Shown in pieces: positions 1-13,099 of a stretch of DNA of 64,000 nt. The stretch comes from Hymenolepis diminuta (lineage: Eukaryota > Platyhelminthes > Cestoda > Cyclophyllidea > Hymenolepididae). Every line of letters starts with the position of its first letter. Positions within the stretch are counted from its first letter, which is position 1. The stretch covers positions 1,857,026 through 1,921,025 of the forward strand of contig CAADRB010000025.1 in the NCBI GenBank assembly GCA_900708905.1, written 5' to 3'. Both the position numbers and the translations under genes were made by a program. The notes under the pieces were generated by a model. It was not told the DNA's origin. It saw nothing but the letters and a program-made list of their open reading frames with translations, and searched no databases.

Positions 1-1952
1 AATATTTTTAAAGAACCCTGTTGAAATCTTAATTTCAAGAACAAAACTTCCTAACTCTCCCTTTTTCACCTTAGTAAGTACTATATTAATAGTTTCGTTC
101 ACTCTGCCCAAAAGACCCTTTGTTTAAATGAAAAACTACTCAATATTAATTGTTTTAACTGATCAGTGATTTAGCTTACATAAAATAATGGGCTCAGAAT
201 TTGAAAAACGTTAATAATCCTCTAATATGAATCAAATCTTAATTTAAGTTCTCAAAATCACAAAATATAAAATTAAATTGAGATTAAAATATAAATTGTG
301 TTGTCACTATTACCTTTTAATGGCTTGTCAATCATTCGACAACCCTGTCAGGGTGATTCTAGATGTCTCACCTGTATAAATTATGTTTGCCATTGTCGAA
401 GTTAATTAATTTGACAGTTAAATTTATATTAGAGGAAATTAACATTTTCCAAATTCTAATTTACGAATTACCACGAAACGAAATGAATCCCAGTAATCTT
501 TTGAACTTCTGAAAACTTAAGGTAATATTTGTGGTGTTTCCGTGGAATTTGACAGGTAAATATTAATGTAGAATTTGAATAAAATAATTTGATGCATTTC
601 GCGAGATCGTTCTAAAGCAGAATTCAAATAGAAACACGTCGTCGAAACTCCAGTTATGTTTGGCATTTTCAAACAACTGAACACGGAGATCTCTTTATTA
701 TTTTATTTAATATTTTCTCAATATTTTTGCATCATTTATAAAAAATTAAATAGAAGAGTAATCTAAATAAATTATTTGAAAGTTATTTTTCGTCAAAACT
801 TGAATTTTAAATGAAAAGCAAAGTTCTTCGTAATATCCTCTGATTGTCTAAATTATTTTCAATAATGCGATTTCTTTTCCGAATATATTTGGTGGCGACA
901 TCTTGAATAAACAAAAACAAATAAAGTGAGCAAAGGTGTTCTCTAAACCAATAAAGGTACTATTAAGAAGCTCGTCCAGCTGCTCCACGGAAATCAGAGG
1001 AGATGGATTAATTAAGATGCGTAGGATTATCGCAATTCACCTAGAATGAACTCTAGTGAGCTCTCCTAACATTAAAGTGAACTAGCTAGTCTCAGTTACA
1101 GTCTACGATTTGTCTCGGAATGAGCTATTCCCGAAGGTGGTCCACAGATTACCCATTATCCACATCAGTATGCGAGTCTACTCCGCTCCTGGCAGACTGA
1201 CACTTGGATGAGACAAAAACTATATTCATTCAAACATCAATAATACGGAGGAGACTCGTATTTCTAAAGTTAATTCTTGTTAAACTAACAGAGTTTCCGG
1301 GACTTTTGATTTCCCTCTTCATAAGTGACTCAACTGAAGACTATCAATATCTAGTTGTTATAAACCAGGTTCTCTAGTATGACAACAGTACAAAAATAGT
1401 CATACTTTCCAAAACTTTTCATGAAAAATTTCTCCCGAAGACAGATTATTTTTCGTCTTGATATGTTAAAAACAGAATGGCATACCGCTATAATGACATA
1501 CTTCGTACTTCATGCATAATTTCCCAAAAAAGAAATGTTAATCTAAAAAGGACCATTTAAGTAGTCATTCTGAGCCAAATTAAACATGCAAACCATAATT
1601 CGTCGTGGCAAACCAATTCGACACTGATAGACACTAAGTTAATTGGCAGGTTACGGAAATAGAGCCTGAGACAATTACTGAGATACCGTGGGAATATAAC
1701 CGCTCTATCAAGTGAAATGTCAGGCAGGGGTGGCTCATCTCAGAATGCAAAAAAATGTTAGTGACATGATAACTCAACCAGTCAGTCAGTTAGTATCATA
1801 AAGCTGAGGGAAATAATCTGCGTAGAAAAATAAAAACATGACGACGCAGTAAATGGTTGGCATTAATAACATACTAACAGCGTTTTGCTGGCGAATGGGA
1901 AACTAAATTGCCATAAGCAGAAAATGAAATGATAAAATTTTGAGATACTTAC
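1..1952. other. Non-coding A+T-rich stretch, no gene seen
   Basis: All frames are broken by frequent stops and I see no paired splice sites around an open segment. It lies downstream, on the minus strand, of the exon at 1953-2093, so it may be intron or 3' flank of that gene. Confidence 0.5.
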
Positions 1953-2093
1953 TTTTTCAGCTAGTTCGCCTTTTGCTAGGCGTTCAACTCGAGCTCCAAT
2001 ACCGTTTAGACCTGGAGTTAAGAAGGCTCCGACGCCTGTACGAGTTTTCGAAAAGTCTATCAGCTCTATCTCAACGTAATCCTCTTCTGGTTG
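1953..2093 (-). CDS. Orphan internal coding exon (47 codons, phase 0-0)
   Basis: On the minus strand a 141-nt segment is open in only one frame. It is preceded by a TTTAG acceptor (2094-2095) and followed by a GTAAGT donor (1952 downwards). It encodes an acidic start (QPEEDYVEIELIDF), a Gly-rich middle (TGVGAFLTPGLNGIGARVE) and a charged end (AKGELAEK). I do not recognise the family. It lies about 9.5 kb downstream of the PDZ-domain exons on the same strand, and its phase (0) matches the phase in which exon 11637-11979 ends. It could therefore be a later exon of that gene, but this rests on strand and phase only. The exon call is fairly secure from the clean splice sites and single open frame; the gene assignment is weak. 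Confidence 0.65.
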
Positions 2094-5000
2094 CTAAAAT
2101 AGTATGAAACTAGCAATTATACATAAAAGGTTTGGGTAAGATATGGAGATATTCGATTTATCATTATTGAAAATCCAAAAAGTGAAATTTTATTTTCTCA
2201 AACTGTGAGGCACGATTGTATAGGGAGATTCATCCTTGAATTGTCAGATTTCATTATAGAAATTTCATTAAAATGTTAGATTAAAAATGAAAAACTTTCC
2301 AATGTTTTGGGAACACCAAAAAGCCCCTCTTTGCCAAGTGTCATAAATATGTGTTAAGTCCCATGACGTCGTAACGTAGACTATAAAACGCGTCTTTAAT
2401 TATATGTGGTCAGAATGAAAAGCTACTCAAACGGTAATCACACAGAATCTGAGTTATGTCTATTGGAATGGGAGAAGTGAAGAATATGGCGCATATGAGA
2501 ATTCAGATAATTGTTAACGCTTCAAAGAAGAGGCCGCAGGGAGAGCAGAGAAAGGAAACACAAATGAGCACGCACATAATGTAGTAGACAAAGAGAAGGG
2601 CTGGTTATCAATCTCCCACAATAAGTAAGCCAAAAGGCCGTTAAAAGTAGGCTCGCAACAATTCTAACGAAAGCAACGTGAACACAGAGAATGGGCAAAT
2701 GGGGAAGCTAAACGTGGGAGGTCAGCGTGGCCATTGGCTAGTTCAGGATATATATTTATCCTCATAACTCTCGCTCTAGATAGAAGACTGTGGTGATGCA
2801 AGATGGCTACTCACTCTCACTCTTTATGCTCCCTTATTTATTGGTCTTTATTTTTATTCATCTTATAGACTTTATGACCTTTCATTGTTTACCTTTCTTA
2901 CTTAATATTATGTTCTTTAATAAAGACTACGCTTCCTACAGACACTTTAAATCTGGTAAAAAAGGAAATTTAGGACGGCGTTCAGTTTGATGAAACTAGC
3001 GAATTATAATCATCGAATTAGGTCTCTGAGGTATCTGCTGCCAAAATGAATGACAGGAAATTTTGACGAATGTTGATAAGCACCAATAGGAAAAAGGTAG
3101 GTAAATACCAATGTATGTTCTTGAATAACCGTTCTTTTCATCACCCTAAGTGAGCCCTATTGAACTCCACTATGTTTGTTAGTCTCATCTATTTGCTCCT
3201 GGTTTCATGAAGGCGCAGTCAAATCAATAAGATATGATGAACCATTCAAGTTAATTGAGTTGTTGATAAGTTATAAATAAAGTGGGCACTAACTCAGCCG
3301 GGAACATGCAGCCAAATCATCGAACTTTAATATTAGAACATTACACAGAGAGAACCATATCTCCTACAGGAAAGTGATGATTCAATACCTTTAGACTTCC
3401 AATAAAGTAAAACTTCTAAGGGCCTCAAATCGTTGTCTACTGCTGGCTCGACCCTTCTTTCTCTCCGTTTTATTTTTAATTAACTTATTTTCTGTTCTCC
3501 TGCCTTCTTCTTCATGGTTAGCAATCAGTAATCAATGCTAAAATTTGAGAATTGTTTTGTTCCCTTAAAAATATTATTTAAATCTCTGTGTCATCTACTT
3601 CATTCATTTTCCTTTCCATTAAATTTGTAAATCACAGTTTAAGGAAGCTCTTTTGAAATAGTTACTACTAAATTTAGTGAGGCATTTACTAGACAAACCT
3701 TTTGATTACCATTTACTGTTCCACAGTAATTTCTATAACCGAATAAATGTATCTGGAAAGAAAAGATATGCGCTCGATACTGTTTTATCTACCATTTTAA
3801 ATTTAACCTCACACAGAACTGATTAGTTCGTTTCAAAAAGTCAAACATTTAGTAATTAATAAATGAAGCTTATTATTTCCTTGAACCACTTGATTAATTC
3901 CAAAAATATATTAACTATAGGAAACCGGCTAACCGTCCAAATGAATAAAAAAACTCCGGATGCATCGAAATTGACCCAGCCGTGGAGATGCGAAACAAAT
4001 CGACAAATTTGGATATAGGAACATTCGTATATGAAAGTGGACCATACCCAACAATTCAGAGTAAAACTTTGCTCCAAAGATCAAGTTTTGCGGACAAATT
4101 ATTTACGGCAAATGTGCTATTATTATTTCTGATTTGCTTCTAGAATTTAAATTCAAATACATTTAAGTTCGATGAGTAACTAATTGTAGTAAGATTATAT
4201 CCTGGACCTATTGAAATTCATTTCAGGAGGGCAAGATATTAAGGGTACTAGAGAATTGTAAATTAGTCTGACACCTTGTGCGAAATGTAGTGAACTTTGT
4301 CATGTTTAGCACATCTCCACCAATCTTATTTACCTGTTCATGGCCGTAAGAATATATAAATGGATCAAAATTGCAAACATTCAATTATATCCACCGATCA
4401 ATAAACTGTGAACATCGTAGACATGAACTCACTCAGGAACCCCGGAGATCAAATCATGACAATTTTGCTCCAGAATATTTGTGAATTATAACCCTTATGA
4501 GAAAGTGTACAACCCAATGTTTTCAACATTCAAATCAAGTATGACTTTTGAGGTACCGATCTTATTTGAATCCCTCGTTTCATTCCTCACTAAGCTATTT
4601 AACTATTTCCTGGATTTAGATGCTGTTCGACACCCAAAACTTGTAAAAGTGTATTTAAATTACCATGAGTAATAGCAGTAATCAGAGAGCGTATACTTTT
4701 CATCTAGTTCATCGGTGAGCTTTACTACTTAAATGTTGATCAGCCAATAAGCCATTCACTTGCCAGTCATCCCGCCAATTTGAACTTTGCTCACTAGTAT
4801 GTTAATTAAATTTCTCATTAGGCACTTGCCCACGCTACAATAAATGTATCAAAGTTTAATGTTTCTATCACTTATCAGACTTAAATTTAATAAGGTTATT
4901 TATAGAAGGGTGAATATAAAGGCGTTTTAGGAAATAACTTATAAAATTCCAGCCAAAATAGATCAGATATCATGTTTTAAATGGGGGATAATAAAGGGAT

Positions 5001-7668
5001 GCATTAAAACAAGTTAATGCTAATGCGGCGTAAGTCTTCATAAGTTAAATTAAATTAAATTCCCTTGTTTTTATATACGATTTAAAACTGATGTTTAGAT
5101 CAAGGTTAAATTCCAATTATGAGTAGATATTAAGAAAGGAATTAAGTGAATCTAGATATAACCAATGCTTTTAGGAAAATTCTCCCTTGTTCTTTGCCTC
5201 AGGTTCTTGAAGGAAAGCTTACACATCTTTATGAATAAAGCAAGATAATTAAGCCCCCAAGGAAGTTATTAGCTGAAACAGCCAGCTATGTCCATTCCTC
5301 TCTAAAAGTGTAAATCCTCACCTCCAAAGAATTCAAGTGAAAACAATGAAATGTTAAGCTGCGAACTATATGTGAGTATTCACAGAAAAAAGCAATGCCT
5401 TGGTACTATTGACTGGACCATTGTCCTTGGGGCTCAGCAAACAACATGCACTTCCAGTGTCTGATTTCCAGTTGTTCTAATAATAGACAAGGATACTTGG
5501 AACACCACATATCAGAATGTTGCAATCAACTTTGACAGCAAGTTCAATACAAGGCTCTTCAATGGATCTTTCGAAAAAGTAACAATGCATAATCTCTTGA
5601 GCTTGGTAGTAAAGAGGTAAAAAATCCGAAACCCATCTACCATATCTCTCAACTCTGAATATTAGAAGCACACCATCGTTATATACAAGCAAATAATCAA
5701 TTCTAAAACATATCTGATGAGTGTTTTTTCAAGTCGTGGGAAGATAGCAATGGGTCACATTTATGTAATCGTTATACTATATCCTTAAAGCTACATCAGT
5801 ACGCGTTTTTAATGGTCCTCAGTATGCTCAAAAAAAAGAACGAATCATTCATTCTTCCATCAGTATTATTCAAAGAACAAATAGTTTTTAGGTTATTTTA
5901 TTGAAGTACAGCAAGTGTAGAATAAAACTTTCATTCTCAAGCTTTTAATTTTGATTCAAATATAGATGCAAGTCATAAAGTCTGGTAAAAGTATGAAGTT
6001 TCAGTCCTCTCAGGTGAGCTCAACTAAATTTACTCCTGAAAATATTAGTCCTTTCTTACATTTCCGTACCAGTTAATTCACTGACATTGCTACATTTTGT
6101 ATAGTTAAACAAACTGTTCCTCAAATGCAAGTCTAGAGCTTTGTTTGAGAAGTATAGAAGGAGGTGGGAGAAGAAGCATATTTGTAAGCAAACTTCAAGC
6201 AACCCTAATATATTATTTAAAACAATTTGTGTAGTCATAGTAGGTAATATTTATCCATTTAAAATGGCTCATTGAAACACAAATGAAGTGTTTCCCTGTA
6301 AACTCGCTCTTGAGTAAGTTGTGTCATCTCTAACGATCATATTTTTTCACTGTAGCGTGGTTATATGTACTCATTTGTGATCATAACTGTAGATTATTTG
6401 ATAAGGGAGCTCATTGATTATTCCTTGTTTATAACAATTTTCGCAATTCCATATTCTATATGTGAGGCGCTGTATGACATTTTTTTGTCTTCCTTTCTGC
6501 TTCTGTAACTAACCAAACAGATTCGAATGTTTTTTTTGAAAGACAGATTAAAGAATATTTCAGCTTGAGTGAAAACAGCTTACGGAGCTTTGTTAACTAA
6601 AAAATAGTTGAGTTATCTACTCTCTGCTATTTTTAGACTATAGGCTGCTGAATATCATGTAAGATCATTCGGCCTTCTCAACCGTTGAAGGAAGAAATGA
6701 ATTCAAGTGGCGAGATCGACTCTTCCTAATTAAAAAATACCGATCAATGAGCACTGAATGCCATAGACAAGTATTTGCTTCAGTCCATGGAATTCCTATT
6801 TTGAAAAGTAATCTACTTGCTAGACAAATATTATACAATTCATATAAGAAAATCAGATGAAGTAAGGCCGTAATACCTGGACGTTTCCTTTAACATTTTA
6901 TTGATTCTCTTCCCTTTGTTATTTGTTTGAATTTAAATTAATCTGCTTTTGTTGCTTTTCAAAATTAAAATTTGTCAATTTTGTTTCACTCTGAGTAATA
7001 ATATAATTATAAAAGAGTACAGGTCTTTGCTCTCGATCACAGTTATTTAGTTTAATTAACAACTAATCACCTCCGACTAGACAATACCTTCTCGGAAACC
7101 TCACGTCAATACAATCTTTAAAACAAAGACTCACCAGTCACATATATAACTTCTCAACTTCTCCATGTTTCACTTTTCCATCTTTTCAATAAATGTTACA
7201 TTGAAGGCAAAACCTCTTCATTTAAACTGGTCAATGTAAAATTAAATCACACTAGAAATTGCGATTTCAGATAATTAAATTAATAAAATCATAAGAAATC
7301 CTATTATTTTCAGAAAATTCATAATTACGCTGCATATAATATTTATTTAATCTGAAAAAGTGATACTTTAATTGACAGAATTCCACAAGTTAGGACACCG
7401 AAAATATGATATTCTCACTAATTCACATTAACTTTATGAAAATGAAAACAATAATCCAATTTTGTAATACAGAATTTAAATTTTTCTCAAATTAAGATGC
7501 CATTTATTTATTTTTCTCAAATTTTATTTATAAAGAAAATGCTTGTTATTTGTAAGCTCTGTTGACAGAGCAACAGATTTAATTACCAAGTGAAAATGTA
7601 AAGAATTCCCCATACGTTAGAAACGATTCTATCCAAGGGCACATATTGTGTATGAAATTCTTTTAATA
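2094..7668. other. Long non-coding stretch, possibly intron
   Basis: Short ORFs here (for example 3856-4077 and 5477-5692 on the minus strand) have no convincing domain or splice context. If the exon at 1953-2093 and the PDZ exons belong to one gene, this is its intron. I see no RNA gene and no clear transposon. Confidence 0.4.
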
Positions 7669-8866
7669 CAGAGTGCGTAAGGCATCTGAGGACACCTTAG
7701 GCACTTTTAGAGAAAGAGAAAATTAAACTGTTCATGCTTGTAACTTGCACTTTCTTATAATAAAACAAATAAACATAATAACTATTAACCTGGTTTTTAT
7801 TCTATATATCCACCCTCGGCTTCTATCATCCACTCCGTTCGAGTCCGAAAGTGACTGCAAACTTTGGTCAGGTGGTCTTTATTCAAGTTGTCTATTGCTC
7901 GGAATATTGCGTTCATGAGAGAGAATTTGGTGTTATGGCGATGTTTAATAACTTCCTTTTCAACCACTCCCCGCCTCACACGCAATAATCCAAAGGATTA
8001 TGGTCTGGTGAGTAGTTAGTAGGCCGTAAGTTTGGTGCGACATGATGATGAAAATTCTCGATCATCAGTCGAATCTTGTTGGAAGAGATAGGAACTTTCT
8101 CCATTGGCTACGCTTCTATGTAAAGCGGCTTAACAGCAATGGTTTGAGGAGTCTTGTCATAGGCATCTACACTTGCATTGGAGAAAATTGGGGAGTCATG
8201 ATGTGCCCCTTCCTCACCGCCCTCCTTCACAACACCGAAAACCATCACTGTTGCTGGAAACTTCGTGCGCATGTATAACACTCGGAAGTTCAATGGGGTT
8301 CGCCCGCACATAGCCACCTATCCTTTCTTCGATTGACTTTATCATCTTTGTGAAAACTTTTTTGTCGGAGTAAAACCATAGGGTGCTTCAACTTATTTAA
8401 GAATCCTTTTGCACACATCAGACGATTCTCTTGAGTTGTTTTTGTCGACATAAACTAACTTTGTCTAAGAACGCATGAGATTTATACCCGAGGGCTTGAT
8501 GAACAGCATTCTTTATTGCTCCTTCAGACACTGGAATATTTCGGCAAGATTTCGCGCATTGACTTCCCAGGACTTTCGTCCATCATGCCATGCCATCCAC
8601 TCTTCTCACAAACTCAGATATTCCGGATGATGAGCCAGAGCGTTGACAATGCTCTTTCTCATGGTGGCTAATTCATCTCCATTCTTTTCATTCAGCTCCC
8701 TTCCCATTTGCAAACGAAAGATCTGGTGACTTTTAGAAATCTTGCAGTTTCTAAATTCCTGTGTTTCGCTTTAATAGACTATTACAGCATGTCTATTCAC
8801 CTCATTAGTTATAGTAGCATCTGCGATAAGACTTCTGATATAAAAAATACATTATTTATTATTGAA
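7669..8866 (-). mobile_element. Decayed mariner transposon, copy 1, right end lost
   Basis: Transposase remnants on the minus strand match mariner. There is a block FPATVMVFGVVKEGG, equivalent to the family's K-x-MVWGVV segment, and a C-terminal block ending NLNKDHLTKVCSHFRTRTE, close to the usual last helix. The left end carries a recognisable terminal repeat (TGCGTAAGGCATCTGAGG) after a TA. The right terminal repeat present in copy 2 is missing: similarity stops near 8866. Several in-frame stops and frameshifts break the transposase, so it is a dead copy. It aligns along its whole length with the element at 27690-28940. Confidence 0.88.
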
Positions 8867-9584
8867 CATGAAGCCATTCTTCCTATTTTTGCTCAGCTGA
8901 GTGCGTACTTTCATATAAATATTCCAACTTCAAGGCTGTTACATGAAATAAAATGAAAATCTTCTCATGAATGTAACCTTAAAGACTGTCGAAGTAATAG
9001 TGGTTGCATAAACCACGCGGAGGATTGCGGAGAGTAAAAGAAACGAGGGACAGAAGAGATGAGATAGAAGCGTAGGAGTCGGTAAATGGCAAGCGTGTGT
9101 CCGCCTCCTCCCTGGGTGTGAATAGAGAGGGGTAGCATAACCAGATGAAGTGGTTCCAAACATCGCTGATCGGGAAATTGAACACTGGCAGCTCTCATTC
9201 AAGAACCACTTAATTAGCTTATCCCGATAATTAAAATACAGGACACACAGTGGCTCTCTATGGGGAACTTGGGGTTGCGGAAGAGTCAAATACTTCAAGC
9301 GCCAGTATGAGGACAAGACAATCAGGTCTCAGAGATTAGAGAAGATCTAGAAAGGAAATTTTTGAAATGCATACGGATTCATCCTTCAGCTTTCAGTACA
9401 TAGAGGCGACACAACTTTTGGCTCTGAATTGGTCCAAGTGTAATTGTCCTGTTTACGCCCTAAGTGTCACTCTTGGGGTTGCAAGAATCGTCTGAGGGAG
9501 ACGAAAGCTTACATATGGCGGTAGAATAAAATATTGAAAGCTAAACACAAAAATAAATTAAAAAGGAGAAAGCAGGAAATTTAA
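8867..9584. other. Intergenic, possible repeat remnant
   Basis: The stretch around 9030-9120, a purine-rich tract followed by AGAAGCGTAGGAG, resembles one at 37290-37335, suggesting an old interspersed repeat. The minus-strand ORF at 8939-9316 has no recognisable domain, so I do not call it a gene. Confidence 0.3.
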
Positions 9585-10560
9585 TCAAGATTTCATGAGA
9601 GGCGGGTACTGGGATACATGGAAATTAAAAAATGGTTGTCTTAAAGTTATGAAGAGCAGGTAATTGTGAAATCGAAATATACGGGTTTGGGGGACAGAGT
9701 GATGGATAATTGTTCGGTTGCTTTGGCTCCAGGCTAATGCTTGCATTTTTCTTGAGGCGCATCTCCTTTCGTCTTTTGCCGACCCCAATTTGACTTCATA
9801 TTGAATGGAGGTAAGTTGGGGAAGTTGGGATGAGGAGATTGTAATAGCATTCCTGAAGACAGAGGTGGATGGGACGCTATCTGCTTCGTTAATATGGGTA
9901 TTTCGAAAGATGTTGATGCTTGAAAAGCATGATAAACCTGTTTTGAGTTTTAGAGACTCGGAATCAGTTCGTGGAACTAGAGCAGTAAAGTAGCGTAATA
10001 CTGAAGTTGACTGGTAAATTTTGTTGCAATTTTTAGTGATACCCCGCTTGTGGTTGAGCCAGTTTTTTGACGATTTGTCGCCTTTAAATTCGGCGCGTTC
10101 CTCATACGCCTGGCTCGTCTTTTGCGGATAGCAGGTGCTTTGTTAGGCGGACACTGTTTCTTTTCTCCTCGTTCAGAGGTGGAATCACCAACGATGAACG
10201 GAAGTTCTTCGAAGTGTTCTTGATTATAAGCATGGGACTATGCTGTATCAAATTCAATTTCTTGGGTTACTGTTGTGTAGTCCATGCCGTCGTTGTCTGC
10301 CCTAAAAGGGTTTGATTCTCTTGTGTCCTTCTCATTTTCACGATGCTGTTGTTCATCAGGTTGTTTACTCTGTGTCTGTGTACCCATCTCAGTCAGTAAA
10401 CGCGTTCCTAGTTGAGACTCCGGCATCTCCATACGCTCCAGAATGGCGAGCTTGAGGTCATTGTGTAGGTGTTTTGGACAGTTTAGGAATTACGTCTAAC
10501 AGGAGCACAGTAACTTCTGGGATTGGATAACTGAGGGGCCGGAAAAGTATGCTTACCAGC
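9585..10560 (-). pseudogene. Frameshifted coding remnant of unknown protein
   Basis: Read on the minus strand from about 10560 down, protein-like sequence runs on but changes frame. Near 10480-10500 a segment VTVLLLDVIPKLSK is open. After a one-base shift the text continues as HLHNDLKLAILERMEMPESQ and runs to a TAG at about 10236. The same frame then resumes past the stop with a basic block (AIRKRRARRMRNAPNLKATN). Further on, several frames stay open to about 9585. One in-frame stop plus shifts suggest a decayed gene or retrocopy rather than exons, because no good splice sites fall at the breaks. I do not recognise the family. It could also be a fragment of an unknown retroelement. Confidence 0.35.
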
Positions 10561-11636
10561 TAATTTTTTCGTGAGCGCGAAACTGTGCGTCGAAGAAAAA
10601 GAAACTCTCTGGAATATACTATTCAGTGGTGGTGAGAGTAATGAAGTCGTTTACCACTACAGATCAAAAAGGTGTGATTTCTTACAGAGTCACCAATTTA
10701 TAGACGTAACAGTAAGAGCTGGCAGATGGCAAAAGCAAACAGCAGTTCACGATAAGAATTCAAGAGAGAACAACTTAAAAGCCGGAAATGAATGTCAAAT
10801 TGTAGAAAACCTAATCTCAAAGCGTCACAGAGCTTTCTCCCTCTTCAATATACTAGTATTTGAAACCTATGCATTTTGTTGTCAAATTTCTATCCTACGT
10901 ACGATCTTTAAATAGATGGGCTTGGTATAGACAGCAATAAAGAATCCCACTGACTATTCTCCGTTTATAGTTAATCCTAAATGAAATTCAACAAGGTTTG
11001 ATTTGTTAAAATCGGATTCTGAGATTTGGACGCCGCGATTCGAAGTCGCTCAGCAACATTGGAATTAGAACTTCAGAAGCAGTGGATCACCCATTCAGTA
11101 CAGCCGCCAAACAGAAATTTAAAAATCAAATTAAGTAGGATCATATTAATGCTCCGACTCAAATTTTAATCTCCAATGTAACCCCTACTTTTCATCTTCA
11201 GCTAAATTTTGTTAATGCTCTTTGTTTAAAGATTATAAATTGTAAACAAAAGTACTTTTTAATTCAACATGTAACTCTTCTTATAACTTCATTAATTATT
11301 TAAAATCAAATAAAGGATCTGAGGTTTGTTAAAATCCTGCCCACAAACTTGTATAGTAATCTTTAATGATCTCTAGCATTGCTCCATTTTAGATATGAAC
11401 TATTATCCCTTCCTAGAATTGGTACTTTAAATTTTAATTCCAAGTCCAGTAGTTCTTGAAATACATTTCAACTATGTTCGAGAAACAGAAAATAAACTTG
11501 AATACTTTAAATCTACATCACTTTGCATCCAGTAGAAAGATATGAAATGTATAATCTCTTTAATTAAACCTGAATACTCGAAAAGATGCATAGGTTTAAC
11601 TTTAACAAAAAATAGTTGAATATCATCATAATATAC
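10561..11636. other. Non-coding stretch next to PDZ gene
   Basis: Probably downstream intron or 3' flank of the PDZ-domain gene. The 114-codon plus-strand ORF at 10571-10915 has no recognisable domain or splice signals and is not called. Confidence 0.35.
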
Positions 11637-11979
11637 CTGGTTTTTCTGCGAATTCTGGCGAGATTTCCTTGCCTCATGATGAATTGATGCGTACTCAGGT
11701 TCAGACATTTGCGAAATAGACACCACATCAAAATCTCTTCGAGCAATTGTAAAACAAAGTTCCGGTCTCTTTTTGTTGTCTCTTACTTCCTCTGGCCACT
11801 TGTGGGCTATCCAGGCATTCAATATACTTGTTGTAATTTCATAGTATGTTACCACCGCAACGGGAACTGATCTTAATTCGTCATCGACTATCTCAGTTTC
11901 CTGATTCAACTTATCCAGAGTCAGTTCATCGAAGACTATTCCCTCAACAGCTAGGATTTGATCTCCTTGCATCAGATTG
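11637..11979 (-). CDS. PDZ-domain protein, exon carrying second half of the PDZ domain
   Basis: The exon begins after a TTTATAG acceptor and completes the split alanine codon of the preceding exon. Its first residues, NLMQGDQILAVEG, are the classical PDZ motif (G-D-x-I-L-x-V-N/E-G) after the beta-C strand. A region with DELTLDKLNQ, then a divergent segment (VPVAVVTYYEITT) and a hydrophilic tail (RKSRQNSQKNQ) follow. The exon ends in phase 0 at CAG|GTATAT. The frame stays open past that donor for 55 codons, but that part is A+T-rich and repetitive like intron, so I prefer splicing. PDZ domains bind C-terminal peptides of membrane or signalling partners; the specific partner is unknown. Confidence 0.78.
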
Positions 11980-12053
11980 CTATAAAATCAGTAGATAGTT
12001 AACTTAGTTCATTGTACTGAGATGGGAAGAGATCATCAAAATTATCAACTTAC

Positions 12054-12376
12054 GCTATTCCAGGATTTTCATTTTTAACTTTGTCTATGTAGAAACCATC
12101 ACCAATCGTCGCATCGTGACCAAATCGAACTCCTATACTCTTCCAATTAAGTGCCTTATCGGTAGAATTCCGATTTGAACTGTGACTTCGCCGACGCGAT
12201 GAACGACGAAGATGTAAGTCCTTGAGAACTTCTGAACCTGGATCAGATACTGTTATTTTGTGGATACTAGCATCTGGTGGGATTTCTATATCTTGAATCC
12301 GACTGGCAAACTCGCATTCCTTGCATTGCAGGGCAGTTAAAGTTGCAGGACTGAATTCTCGACGCTTTATTCGCTT
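12054..12376 (-). CDS. PDZ-domain protein, exon carrying linker and first half of the PDZ domain
   Basis: Phase 0 start after CGTAG, phase 2 end at GC|GTAAGT. The exon encodes a basic start (KRIKRREFSPATL), a Cys pair (LQCKECEFAS), a linker with IPPDASIHKITVSDPG, an Arg/Ser-rich stretch (HLRRSSRRRSHSSNRNS), then the first PDZ strands (WKSIGVRFGHDATIGDGFYI, then KVKNENPGIA). The usual PDZ carboxylate loop G-L-G-F is replaced by S-I-G-V-R-F-G, which still fits a divergent PDZ. Joined to the next exon, the domain is about 80 residues long, the expected size. The Cys pair together with CDSC in the upstream exon could form a zinc site, an inference from spacing only. Confidence 0.8.
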
Positions 12377-13099
12377 CTACGAATGTTTAAAGTAAATGTG
12401 GACGATAGGTGGGACAATACAAAGTGTGGTTGATTAACATGTAAATATAATTAAATATGTATTATACTGATAGTCAGATAACTGACCGGATTGTGCAGAT
12501 AACTTCGTTGCTAAATAAGCAATTTTGCCTTAATTGTGCATTTTAAATGTACATGTATGTTTGGTTATTTGAGTGTCTTGGTACCTGTTGGTAAATATTG
12601 TCTAGTGAGCAAAAATTAACTCATGCACTAGAATATGTAAATTATGCACATGGTTGATCGATCGGTTGCATTTCTTAACTCCATCTACTTATGATGAGCA
12701 GAGCGGTCAGGTGTAAAAATTTGTGGCACCATTGATGGGAATAGAGATTGTCAGTTAAGTAAAAGATGAAATAGCCGTAATATTTGAACTTATTTTGCTT
12801 ATTATTATTATATAATATGAATGATTATGTGAATAATTATTATGTGCGACAAACAAAATATACAAAGGAAGGCATATTTATTATAATTAATGAAGAAATA
12901 CTTGGAATGTTTAGGAATTTGAGAAAATAATAATTTCAAAATTGCTTCTAAAAAGATAATGATAACATTTTATCACAAAGCTACGTTCATATTAAATTAT
13001 TTGAACGCCGAATAAAAATAAACATTTAAAAACTAATATTTCAATAATCGTCGACAAATTCAGATAAAATGATATATTAAATTTTAACGAACGGTTTAC

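Noticed and set aside
3856..4077. 73-codon minus-strand ORF
   Set aside because: Aromatic- and isoleucine-rich chance translation of A+T-rich DNA with no supporting signals.
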